A DNA stretch of 54,493 nt, taken from CAYHPY01 sp964358485. GTDB taxonomy: Bacteria > Elusimicrobiota > Elusimicrobia > UBA1565 > UBA9628. Below the pieces are notes generated by a model that had not been told where the DNA came from, did not search any database, and saw only the letters and a program-made list of their open reading frames with translations. The translations under genes were made by a program, and so were the position numbers. Shown one piece after another: positions 47,288 to 53,778 of this stretch. Every line of letters starts with the position of its first letter. Within the stretch, counting starts at the first letter, position 1. Where the stretch lies: positions 1-54,493 of the forward strand of contig CAYHPY010000017.1 of assembly GCA_964358485.1 (NCBI GenBank), written 5' to 3'.

Positions 47288-47746
47288 ATGCAAAAACTGA
47301 ACATCGGGGACGTCGAGCTGGGCAACCTGGCCCGCCTTTTGCGGCGGGTCGATTTTTTCGCCCCCCTCACGGTGGCTCAGCTGGAAAAGATCCTCCCTTA
47401 CATACTCCTCTACTCCTTCGAAGCCGGGGAAACGGTGTTTCGCCAAGGAGGTCCCGGGGATTCCTTTTACATCATCCACCAAGGGCGGGTCAGCATCCGG
47501 ATCAAGCCCGGCTTCTTCCGCCGGGAAAAGGAGATCAAGACCATCGGTTCCGGGGATTTCTTCGGGGAAATGGCGCTGCTCTCCGACAAACCGCGCACGG
47601 CCACGGTGGTGTGCGTGGAGCCGTCCCAGGTCTACATCCTGACCGCGGTGGATTTCCGGTATATCGTCAAGGAAAACCCCTCCTTTGCCGCCGAGGTGGA
47701 CAAGATCGCGCAGCGGAGAAAGTTTGAGGACAATTTGGGCCGGTAG
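47288..47746 (+). CDS. Cyclic nucleotide-binding domain protein
   Basis: The 152-residue protein is one CRP-like cNMP-binding domain without a helix-turn-helix. The phosphate-binding cassette is clear: FFGEMALLSDKPRTATVV, with the Glu and Arg that contact cyclic nucleotide both present. Upstream strands (FEAGETVFRQGGPGDSFYIIHQGRVSI) match the family. A stand-alone domain like this works as an adaptor or sensor. The class III cyclase at 5817 could be its source of ligand, but the two are 41 kb apart. The stop codon lies inside a 13-bp hairpin (47737-47765). It follows the small membrane protein by 10 bases. Confidence 0.85.
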   Translation: MQKLNIGDVELGNLARLLRRVDFFAPLTVAQLEKILPYILLYSFEAGETVFRQGGPGDSFYIIHQGRVSIRIKPGFFRREKEIKTIGSGDFFGEMALLSDKPRTATVVCVEPSQVYILTAVDFRYIVKENPSFAAEVDKIAQRRKFEDNLGR

Positions 47747-47765
47747 ACCATAGGTCTACCGGCCC
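47737..47765 (+). terminator. Hairpin at the end of the cNMP-binding gene
   Basis: GGGCCGGTAGACC (47737-47749), loop ATA, and an exact complement (47753-47765). The gene's stop codon is in the left arm. There is no T-run directly after, so it may stabilise the 3' end rather than terminate; a T-rich stretch follows about 15 bases later. Confidence 0.6.
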
Positions 47766-47847
47766 AGTCGATTGTAGTCCTCTTTTTCTTATTTTTGGGT
47801 CCGTTCGGCCCATCTTCCGTCCCCGCCTTTCCTGTAGAATTATTCCG

Positions 47848-49281
47848 GTGTTAAAAAGCCTTTTCATCGCCCTGACGGGCGTAATTGCCGTCCTCCCCGC
47901 CGACGCCCAAATCATCCGCGCCCCGGGCGTCCGGGGGGGCGCGCGTTTCGGGTCGGCCGCGTCCGGGGGGGCACGGGGGCTGAGCGCCCCGAAACTGCTT
48001 GCGCCGCTGTCCGTTCCTCTACACAAACCATTGGGAACGGAACTAGGAAAGAATTCCGTTCCGGCGCCGGGTTCCGACGATGGGCTTGCGCCCGGCGCCG
48101 TTTCGTGGGAATCCTCTTTCCTGGACCGCCAGCTGACGATTGCGGAATCGGCCATTGCCGGAAAAAAGCAGTCGGTGGAAGCGGCCTTGGGGGCGTTGGA
48201 GGCGATTTCTTGGTCCAAACCCCAAATGCGTCCCGCGGAGTACGAGGCGTGGCGCGCCAGCCGCGAGGGCCGCCTCTCCGAGTTGGACCTGGGAGTGGCC
48301 GAGGCCCTTCGAAAAAATTTAGAGAGGACCGCCGCGGAGGGGGACCCCGCCGCGGTGCGCGAACGCCTGCGGGAGCTCCGAACTTGGCACGAGGATTGGT
48401 CCCGCCGGCACGCGGAGATGCTGGAGGCCGTCGCGGCGGAACTTCCGGAGGAGGGCGCCAGGGCCGAGCCGGTCGCGCCCGACCACGATCCGGAGGTCCT
48501 TGCCGAGAGAATGCGCGATCACCTGTCGGCGGGGGAATTCCGCCAGGCGGAGTACCTCCTTTTCCTTCTGGAAACCCGCCATCGGCAGTGGAGCGCGGAG
48601 CGCGGCGAGGAGCGGGAGCAGGCGCGCAAAGCGATCTTCGACGGGACGATGGAGGCCTTCGCGCGCAAGCAGTTGGAGTCCAACCCGGTCGAGGCTCGCC
48701 GCATGGCGGAATTCGCCCAGGCCTTGGCCAAGCGCCGCAACGTGGGCTACGGATACAAGGAACCGGTCAAGCAGGACACCCAATGCCCGCTGTGCACGGT
48801 CTATTCCCTCTATTACGGGTTCCAGGCGACGATCGGTTTTTCCGATCCCGCCATGACGCCGCAGCGATTCGCCGACTATGTTCGGACGACTTTAAAAGAT
48901 CCCACGATCGGGGTGACCCGGGGCATGTCCACCCACCGAATTCGGACTTTCCTGAAATCCCTGGGCTACGGCGTCCGCGTGGTGGAGATGCAGGAGCGCC
49001 TCAAAACTCAATTCGGAGAGGGGGACCTGGTGGCGTTGTTTAAGCCCGGGCAGGTTCTCATGGGGGCGCTGACCATCGTCCAACGCTACCCCGATGAGCC
49101 CGAACCCCTGCGGGAGGAGCACAAAATTTTCCTTCGGGACGCCTATTTCAACCAGACCGAGAAACGCTGGGTCTTCGTGGCCATGGACACCTTGCTGGGG
49201 CGAACTTCTTTTTATTCCTGGCCGGAGTTGAAGGCTCTGCTGCACAAGGTCTACGTCATCGAGGTTGGGAAACCCCTTTAG
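47848..49281 (+). CDS. Exported protein with a C39-peptidase-like C-domain
   Basis: The 477-residue protein has a signal peptide (LKSLFIALTGVIAVLPADAQ) and a low-complexity, Ala/Gly/Pro-rich leader (about 20-85), then charged helices (about 100-290). The C-terminal 180 residues look like a cysteine-protease fold: a Cys in QDTQCPLCTVYSLYYG, the helix MSTHRIRTFLKSLGYGVRVV and the GQVLMGALTIVQRYP strand, as in bacteriocin-processing C39 domains. The catalytic His expected after the last strand is not certain; EEHKIF is a candidate. The start is GTG at 47848; a TAGAAT box (47835-47840) ends 7 bases before it. Function is not known. Confidence 0.55.
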   Translation: MLKSLFIALTGVIAVLPADAQIIRAPGVRGGARFGSAASGGARGLSAPKLLAPLSVPLHKPLGTELGKNSVPAPGSDDGLAPGAVSWESSFLDRQLTIAESAIAGKKQSVEAALGALEAISWSKPQMRPAEYEAWRASREGRLSELDLGVAEALRKNLERTAAEGDPAAVRERLRELRTWHEDWSRRHAEMLEAVAAELPEEGARAEPVAPDHDPEVLAERMRDHLSAGEFRQAEYLLFLLETRHRQWSAERGEEREQARKAIFDGTMEAFARKQLESNPVEARRMAEFAQALAKRRNVGYGYKEPVKQDTQCPLCTVYSLYYGFQATIGFSDPAMTPQRFADYVRTTLKDPTIGVTRGMSTHRIRTFLKSLGYGVRVVEMQERLKTQFGEGDLVALFKPGQVLMGALTIVQRYPDEPEPLREEHKIFLRDAYFNQTEKRWVFVAMDTLLGRTSFYSWPELKALLHKVYVIEVGKPL

Positions 49282-49302
49282 CGGGTGCCGCTAGGCACCC
49301 GC
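49281..49302. terminator. Hairpin between convergent genes
   Basis: GCGGGTGCC (49281-49289), loop GCTA, GGCACCCGC (49294-49302). It begins at the last base of the C39-like gene. T-rich sequence follows on the plus strand (GTTTCTTTTC), so it probably ends that transcript; it also lies just past the amidohydrolase stop on the other strand. Confidence 0.6.
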
Positions 49303-49305
49303 CCT

Positions 49306-50997
49306 CTATCGTTTCTTTTCTTTTTTTCTTTTTATTCCGTTCCCAAAATTCCGTTCGTAAACAACTTTCCCGTTAAATATCGTCGTATCCACCTTCGCCT
49401 TTAAAATTTCCGTTCCTTTGAGTTTCATCAAATCCCGATCCCAGACGACCAGATCGGCCAGCTTCCCCTCCTCCACCGTCCCCAGTTCATTCTCCCTTCC
49501 GATCGCCCGGGCCGGGCCCACGGTGTAATGGGCCAGGGCATTTTCCAGACCGATCCTCTGCTCCGGAATCCAGCCTTTGGGCGGGAGGCCGTTGAAGTGC
49601 TGGCGGGTGACCGCGGCGAACAGGTTCACCGCGGGATCCAACGGCATCACGGGCCAATCGGTCCCGAAGGCCAGGGTCGCCCCGGCGGTTTCCAGGCTTT
49701 TCCAGGCGAAGGCGTGGGCGGCGCGGGCCCCCAACCGCTGGGGGTTGTAGTTCTGGGATTGCATGTCGTAGGTCATATGGCTGGGCTGCATGGAGGCGGC
49801 GACGCGCAGAGAGGCGAAGCGGGGGTAGTCGTCGGGGTCGATGGCCTCTATGTGCTCGATCTTGCAGGGATAGGCGCCGGTTCCCCGGCTGCGGCTCAAT
49901 GATTGGCAGGCGTTGAGGGCCATGCGCACGGCCAGGTCTCCGACGGCGTGCAGGCAAACCTGCCAGCCCCGGCTTTGGGCCGTCAGGGCGCGGGCGGAAA
50001 GGTCCTCGGGCGAATAGTTGGCCTTGCCCTTGAGGCCGGGGGTGTCGGAGTAGGATTCCATCATGGCGGCGGTGCGGGCGCTGATCACGCCGTCGACGAA
50101 ACCCTTCAAGCCCCCGAACCGGAAGCGCTCCCGGGGCAGGTCCGCGAATTCCTGGGAAAGGGCGTAAAATTCATCCGGCTTGTCCAGTTCTCCCCAAATA
50201 AACCAACGGAGGCTGACCTCTCCCGCACGGTCCAAGTCCCGCCAGGCCTGAAGCTGGACTCGGGGCTGGAGGTCCATGGGACCCTGGATGGAGGTGACCC
50301 CGGCTTTGCGCGCGGCGGCCAGGGCATTTTTCAGGGCTTGGGCGACGGCCGCGGCGTCGGGCTCCGGGAGGGCTTTTTTCCCGAGGGCCATGGCGCCCTC
50401 GATCAGGACTCCGGTCGGATCACCGTCGGGCCCCCGCTCGATTTGGCCGTCCTTGGGATCCGGGGTGTCCCGGGTGATTCCCGCTTGGCGCAGGCCCGCG
50501 GTGTTCATCCAGAGGAGGTGCCCGTCCACATGGGTCAGTGCCGCGGGGAGGGTGGAGGTGACGGCGTCCAAATCCAGGCGGGTGGGATATTTTTGCCCGG
50601 GAAAGGAGGTGTGGTCCCAGCCCCGGCCCAGGGCCCACGGCGCCGTGGGATGGCCCTTGAGCCACTTGGCCACGCGGTCGGCGACCATTTTGGGGGAGGT
50701 GGCGCCGTTGAGGTCCGCCTGCGCCATGGCGAAGGCGCCCTTCATGAAGTGGAGGTGGGCGTCATGAAAACCCGGCGTCACGGTCCGCCCTTTCAAGTCG
50801 ATGAGCCGGGTTCCGGACTTTTTCCTTTTGAGTATTTCTCGGTCTCTTCCCACGGCGGCGATCCGGTTGCCTTCCACGGCCACCGCCGAGGCCCAGCGTC
50901 CCGGTGAAACGAAAATCTTGCCTCCATGGAGGATGAGGTTTTCGTTTGTTTCGGAGGCAAGAGCGGCCAGGACCAGAAGCTTCAGCGGTAAAATCAT
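49306..50997 (-). CDS. YtcJ-type amidohydrolase
   Basis: The 563-residue protein is an amidohydrolase of the YtcJ/exoenzyme-regulatory type. Metal ligands are in PGFHDAHLHF, the His of CLHAVGDLAV, KIEHIEAID and FGTDWPVMP, and an adjacent ALTHVDGHLLWMN block is typical. A hydrophobic N-terminus (LPLKLLVLAALASE) suggests export or membrane attachment. Substrates of this family are diverse N-acyl or amide compounds. The last 25 residues (YERNFGNGIKRKKEKKR) lie in a markedly AT-rich patch related to other short repeats in the window and may be a replaced end. The ATG has a possible -10 box (GATATA, minus, 51010-51005) 7 bases upstream. Confidence 0.85.
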   Translation of the reverse strand: MILPLKLLVLAALASETNENLILHGGKIFVSPGRWASAVAVEGNRIAAVGRDREILKRKKSGTRLIDLKGRTVTPGFHDAHLHFMKGAFAMAQADLNGATSPKMVADRVAKWLKGHPTAPWALGRGWDHTSFPGQKYPTRLDLDAVTSTLPAALTHVDGHLLWMNTAGLRQAGITRDTPDPKDGQIERGPDGDPTGVLIEGAMALGKKALPEPDAAAVAQALKNALAAARKAGVTSIQGPMDLQPRVQLQAWRDLDRAGEVSLRWFIWGELDKPDEFYALSQEFADLPRERFRFGGLKGFVDGVISARTAAMMESYSDTPGLKGKANYSPEDLSARALTAQSRGWQVCLHAVGDLAVRMALNACQSLSRSRGTGAYPCKIEHIEAIDPDDYPRFASLRVAASMQPSHMTYDMQSQNYNPQRLGARAAHAFAWKSLETAGATLAFGTDWPVMPLDPAVNLFAAVTRQHFNGLPPKGWIPEQRIGLENALAHYTVGPARAIGRENELGTVEEGKLADLVVWDRDLMKLKGTEILKAKVDTTIFNGKVVYERNFGNGIKRKKEKKR

Positions 50998-51022
50998 GGG
51001 GCGTTATATCAAATTTCGCGCG

Positions 51023-51051
51023 TTGCCCCCGCCCGTAAAATGCGCTAGAAT
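51023..51051 (+). promoter_or_regulatory. Promoter of the YtxH-like gene
   Basis: TTGCCC (51023-51028) and TAGAAT (51046-51051) are 17 bp apart. A leader of about 50 bases follows, with the palindrome GACGACGAGTCGTC (51059-51072) and an AGGAGAG ribosome binding site before the ATG at 51107. Confidence 0.6.
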
Positions 51052-51106
51052 TCCCCTGACGACGAGTCGTCGAAGCGCTCGGGACGCCGAGCAGGAGAGA
51101 TTCACC

Positions 51107-51346
51107 ATGGAGAACACTGAAAAGCCGGCCAAGACCGGCAGCAAAAAGAAGACCGCGGCCCTGTTGGCCGGCGGCGCGGTCGTGGGCGCGGCCCTGGGAG
51201 TGCTGTTGGCCCCCCGGTCCGGCAAAGCCACCCGCGAGAAAGTCGGAACCTGGATCAAAGACAAGCGCGCCAAGGTCAAGGCGAAGCTTTCCCGCAAGGG
51301 CCTCAATGGCTCCGGCAAGGCCGGCGAAGCGAAGGAGTACGCCTAA
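51107..51346 (+). CDS. YtxH-domain small membrane protein
   Basis: The 79-residue protein matches the YtxH pattern: a lysine-rich cytoplasmic start (KPAKTGSKKK), one helix with glycine zipper character (AALLAGGAVVGAALGVLLAP), then the hallmark APRSGKATREKV and a basic amphipathic tail. YtxH proteins are general-stress proteins in Firmicutes, and relatives are widespread; the exact role is unknown. The ribosome binding site (AGGAGAG, about 51092-51098) fixes the ATG. The structured element copy 2 begins 11 bases after the stop, so it is in the 3' UTR of this mRNA or in a readthrough transcript to tRNA-Leu. Confidence 0.75.
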   Translation: MENTEKPAKTGSKKKTAALLAGGAVVGAALGVLLAPRSGKATREKVGTWIKDKRAKVKAKLSRKGLNGSGKAGEAKEYA

Positions 51347-51356
51347 CCCGGACGCC

Positions 51357-51426
51357 TCAGGCCGCCTCCAATGTTTAGAGGGGGCGGCACGCCCGAGCCA
51401 GAAACACCGGGCTCGGTCAGGCCGCC
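51357..51426 (+). ncRNA. Structured RNA element, copy 2, ahead of a terminator
   Basis: It matches 22874-22943 base for base in layout (57 of 70 identical, no gaps). Segments a (51360-51366) and c (51420-51426), both GGCCGCC, can each pair with b (GGCGGC, 51383-51388). The inner stem is CCGAGCC (51393-51399) with GGCTCGG (51410-51416). Segment c is also the start of the left arm of the terminator at 51421-51449. Pairing b with c would therefore block the terminator, while pairing a with b would allow it. This is an attenuator-like layout. Confidence 0.5.
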
Positions 51427-51454
51427 GCCGCGCTCCGCGCGGCGGCGGCTTTTT
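51421..51454 (+). terminator. Intrinsic terminator fused to the structured element
   Basis: GCCGCCGCCGCGC (51421-51433), loop TCC, exact complement (51437-51449), then TTTTT and a further T-rich stretch. It ends the ytxH-like transcript, or gates readthrough to the tRNA 19 bases downstream. Confidence 0.85.
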
Positions 51455-51472
51455 CTTTGTAGAATTCCGGCA

Positions 51473-51556
51473 GGGTGGGTGGCGAAACTGGTAGACGCAT
51501 GGGACTTAAAATCCCTTGGCCGCAAGGCCGTGGGGGTTCGAATCCCCCCCCGCCCA
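51473..51556 (+). tRNA. tRNA-Leu (anticodon TAA)
   Basis: The acceptor arms GGGTGGG (51473-51479) and CCCGCCC (51549-51555) pair fully, allowing one T-G. The D-loop (AAACTGGTAGACGC), the anticodon loop CTTAAAA with anticodon TAA, a long variable arm (TTGGCCGCAAGGCCGT) typical of Leu, and the T-arm GGGGGTTCGAATCCCCC are all present, with A73 as discriminator. The 3' CCA is not encoded. A TAGAAT box (51460-51465) lies just upstream. It reads UUA codons. Confidence 0.95.
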
Positions 51557-51561
51557 ACAAG

Positions 51562-51584
51562 TTTTCCTCCCGAAGGGAGGAAAA
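51562..51584 (+). terminator. Hairpin after tRNA-Leu
   Basis: TTTTCCTCCC (51562-51571), loop GAA, GGGAGGAAAA (51575-51584). It starts 6 bases after the tRNA and probably ends or protects the precursor. No T-run follows. The 73 bases to psd are AT-rich and hold the ATAGTTCCGTCCCC repeat motif. Confidence 0.55.
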
Positions 51585-51657
51585 CCCTAATTCCGTTGTT
51601 TGTATCTTTCTTTTATAGTTCCGTCCCCAAAATTTCGTTTCATAAAGGAACCTCTTC

Positions 51658-52290
51658 ATGTCCATAGCCGCCCCCGGCTGGCGCTACATCCTCATCGGCC
51701 TCGTCCTGGCCGCCTTCGGCGGCGTCGCCGCCCTCAAGTACCGCTTTTGGATCGGCTGGGTTCCCTGGACCCTCGGTTTGATCTTCTCGGCCTTCTGTTG
51801 TTACTTCTTTCGGGACCCGGAACGGCCCCTGCCGACGGACGCGACCCTGATCTACGCCCCGGGCGACGGGGTCGTGATGAGCGTGATGAAGGAGGAGGGG
51901 AGCTCCGCCGTGACCATGAGGATGTTTTTATCCGTCTGGGATGTCCACATCCAGCGCTCTCCGGCCGCCGGCAGGGTGGAGAAGGTCGATCGCCTGGAGG
52001 GAACCTATGTCCACGCGGGCAAGCCGGGCTCCCAGCGCAATCATCGTTCCGTCGTGACCTTGCGGCCCGAGGGACGCGAGCCCCTGGTCGTCGAGCAGAT
52101 CGCGGGCCTCATCGCCCGCCGCATCGAGACTTGGCCCAAGCCCGGCGACGCCCTAAAGGCGGGGGAACGCTACGGACTGATCCATTTCGGCTCCCAGGCC
52201 GCGGTTCACTTTCCGAACTCGGCGGAATGCACCGTCAAGCCCGGGGAACGATTGGCGGCGGGCTTGTCCCCCATCGGACGATGGAAATAG
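51658..52290 (+). CDS. psd: Phosphatidylserine decarboxylase (short, PSD-B-like)
   Basis: The 210-residue proenzyme makes phosphatidylethanolamine from phosphatidylserine. Two membrane helices lie near the N-terminus (ILIGLVLAAFGGVAAL, WTLGLIFSAFCCYFF), followed by FFRDPERPLPTD, ADG-like APGDGVV, MFLSVWDVHIQRSPAAG and VEQIAGLIARRI. The self-cleavage site is the Gly-Ser pair in HFGSQ, G178-S179, giving the pyruvoyl group. This short form is typical of the archaetidylserine/PSD type II group. The AAGGAACC stretch precedes the ATG. It overlaps pssA by 10 bases, so the two steps of the pathway are encoded together. Confidence 0.93.
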   Translation: MSIAAPGWRYILIGLVLAAFGGVAALKYRFWIGWVPWTLGLIFSAFCCYFFRDPERPLPTDATLIYAPGDGVVMSVMKEEGSSAVTMRMFLSVWDVHIQRSPAAGRVEKVDRLEGTYVHAGKPGSQRNHRSVVTLRPEGREPLVVEQIAGLIARRIETWPKPGDALKAGERYGLIHFGSQAAVHFPNSAECTVKPGERLAAGLSPIGRWK

Positions 52291-53135
52291 ACCATAAGCG
52301 CATCGGCCAGGTCCTGGCGCCTTCCCTCTTCACGCTGGGGAACATGGCCTGCGGATTCTACGCGCTTTTGGCCTCGCATCGGGGAGAGTTCACCGCGGCG
52401 GCGACCGCCATCATCCTCGGGGGGGTTTTTGACGGTCTCGACGGCCGGGTGGCGCGCCTGGTCCATGGAGAATCCACCTTCGGCGTGGAATTCGACTCCC
52501 TTTCGGATTTCCTCACCTTCGGGGTCGCCCCGGCCCACATGATGTACGGCTTCATTCTCAAGGACTACGGTCCGTGGGGCTTTCCCCTGGCTTTCCTATT
52601 CGCCATGTGCGGTTCCCTGCGCTTGGCCCGGTTCAACGCCGTGGCCCACGAAACCGGCGGTTCCAAAACCCATTTTACGGGGCTGCCCATTCCCGCGGGG
52701 GCGGCCTTTCTGGCCTCTTTCGTGATGCTCTATCAGATCGTGGAGGAAGGCAAGCCCGCCCACACGGTCAAGTTCCTGATGGACCGGGTTCCCGGGCTTT
52801 ACGGGCTGGCGCCCTTGATGGTCGTGGCCCTTTCCCTGCTGATGGTTTCGACCATCCCCTTCACGGCTTTCAAATCCGGGACCCTTTGGGAGCCGGCGGT
52901 CGATCCCAACGGCACTGGGCAAAAGCCCTCCCGGCTGATCCCGACCTCGGTCAAGAAGCTCCTGGCTTTCTGCGCCGCCGGCCTGCTGTTTGTGACCTAC
53001 CCGCAGACCTTCCTGTTTCTGGCGGCGTTTCTGTACGCGATCTCGGGCCCTATTTTTTGGCTGATCGGCCGGCTTCGCTCCCTGCTGGGCCTGGAGCCTC
53101 GAACTCCACAAAAAGCGCCTTCCCATCCGTCGTAA
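52281..53135 (+). CDS. pssA: CDP-diacylglycerol–serine O-phosphatidyltransferase
   Basis: The 284-residue membrane enzyme makes phosphatidylserine from CDP-diacylglycerol and serine. The CDP-alcohol phosphotransferase signature is complete: FDGLDGRVARL, then STFGVEFDSLSD, with the four conserved Asp residues. About six to eight membrane helices follow. The ATG lies 10 bases inside the psd stop region. A Pro/Ser tail (LEPRTPQKAPSHPS) ends it. Its last 86 bases overlap the convergent LssY_C-like gene in antisense, so one of the two ends may be wrong or the transcripts may interfere. Confidence 0.93.
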   Translation: MEIDHKRIGQVLAPSLFTLGNMACGFYALLASHRGEFTAAATAIILGGVFDGLDGRVARLVHGESTFGVEFDSLSDFLTFGVAPAHMMYGFILKDYGPWGFPLAFLFAMCGSLRLARFNAVAHETGGSKTHFTGLPIPAGAAFLASFVMLYQIVEEGKPAHTVKFLMDRVPGLYGLAPLMVVALSLLMVSTIPFTAFKSGTLWEPAVDPNGTGQKPSRLIPTSVKKLLAFCAAGLLFVTYPQTFLFLAAFLYAISGPIFWLIGRLRSLLGLEPRTPQKAPSHPS

Positions 53136-53778
53136 AATCATAACCGCATTCATTGCTCCCCCGCAGGGGGATCTGAGGTATTTTAATTTTCGTTTTTCTT
53201 GTTATCTCTTTATTTCCGTCAAGAGTTCGTTCAATAAAATTCCGTTCTTCGTTCATATCAGGATCCGGCCGATGGGTCAAATCCGTCCAGCGGACGGACA
53301 GATCGTAGTTTCCCGATCCCCACCAAATCTCCCTTCCCGTGCCGTCGGTCAGCCCCGTCCTCCAGAGGCGGAAATGGTGCCGTCTTAAAACAGGGGTAAT
53401 GACTTGGGCCCAATTCATGTCCTGGGGTCTGCCCAGGACGTGATAGACCGTCATGGGCGGAAACCGGTCGAGCCGGCCTCGGGAGAGCAAGTCCGCGAGC
53501 CCCGCCCGCACGCTGGCGGTGTAGGGAATCGGCAATTCGGTCCAGCCGGCTTGCGAAAGCGCCCGGCGGATTTGGTCCTCTTTCCCGAAAAAAAGCAGAT
53601 TCAGCGGGTCCCCTGGAAAGGAGCCACGGCCCGAAGTGCGGGACGGGAGGCTGGAAAGGGCGGTTTCCACGGAACCGGAAGGCAAAAGGCGGGCCTGGGG
53701 AGGAGGGACGGGGGGGAGAACGGCGTCGCTGAACAAGAAAATGAAAACGAGCGCAGCCGCCCGAAGGGGGCGGTTCAA
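53050..53778 (-). CDS. Exported LssY_C-like domain protein
   Basis: The 242-residue protein has a signal peptide (LRAAALVFIFLFSDAVLPP) and a domain resembling the LssY C-terminal domain: FPGDPLNLLFFGKEDQIRRALSQAGWTELP, then FPPMTVYHVLGRPQDMNWAQVI and RRHHFRLWRTG. The role of this domain is unknown. The start is TTG at 53778, which overlaps the metG stop as TTGA. Its C-terminal third (about residues 175-210: NFIERTLDGNKEITRKTKIK) is encoded by AT-rich DNA unlike the rest, and its end overlaps pssA by 86 bases in the opposite direction, so the C-terminus may have been replaced or extended. Confidence 0.65.
   Translation of the reverse strand: MNRPLRAAALVFIFLFSDAVLPPVPPPQARLLPSGSVETALSSLPSRTSGRGSFPGDPLNLLFFGKEDQIRRALSQAGWTELPIPYTASVRAGLADLLSRGRLDRFPPMTVYHVLGRPQDMNWAQVITPVLRRHHFRLWRTGLTDGTGREIWWGSGNYDLSVRWTDLTHRPDPDMNEERNFIERTLDGNKEITRKTKIKIPQIPLRGSNECGYDFTTDGKALFVEFEAPGPAGSEAGRSAKK

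Noticed and set aside
51600..52280. N-terminal extension of pssA
   Set aside because: It overlaps psd in another frame and gives Arg/Pro-rich sequence unlike PssA; the ATG at 52281 fits the family.
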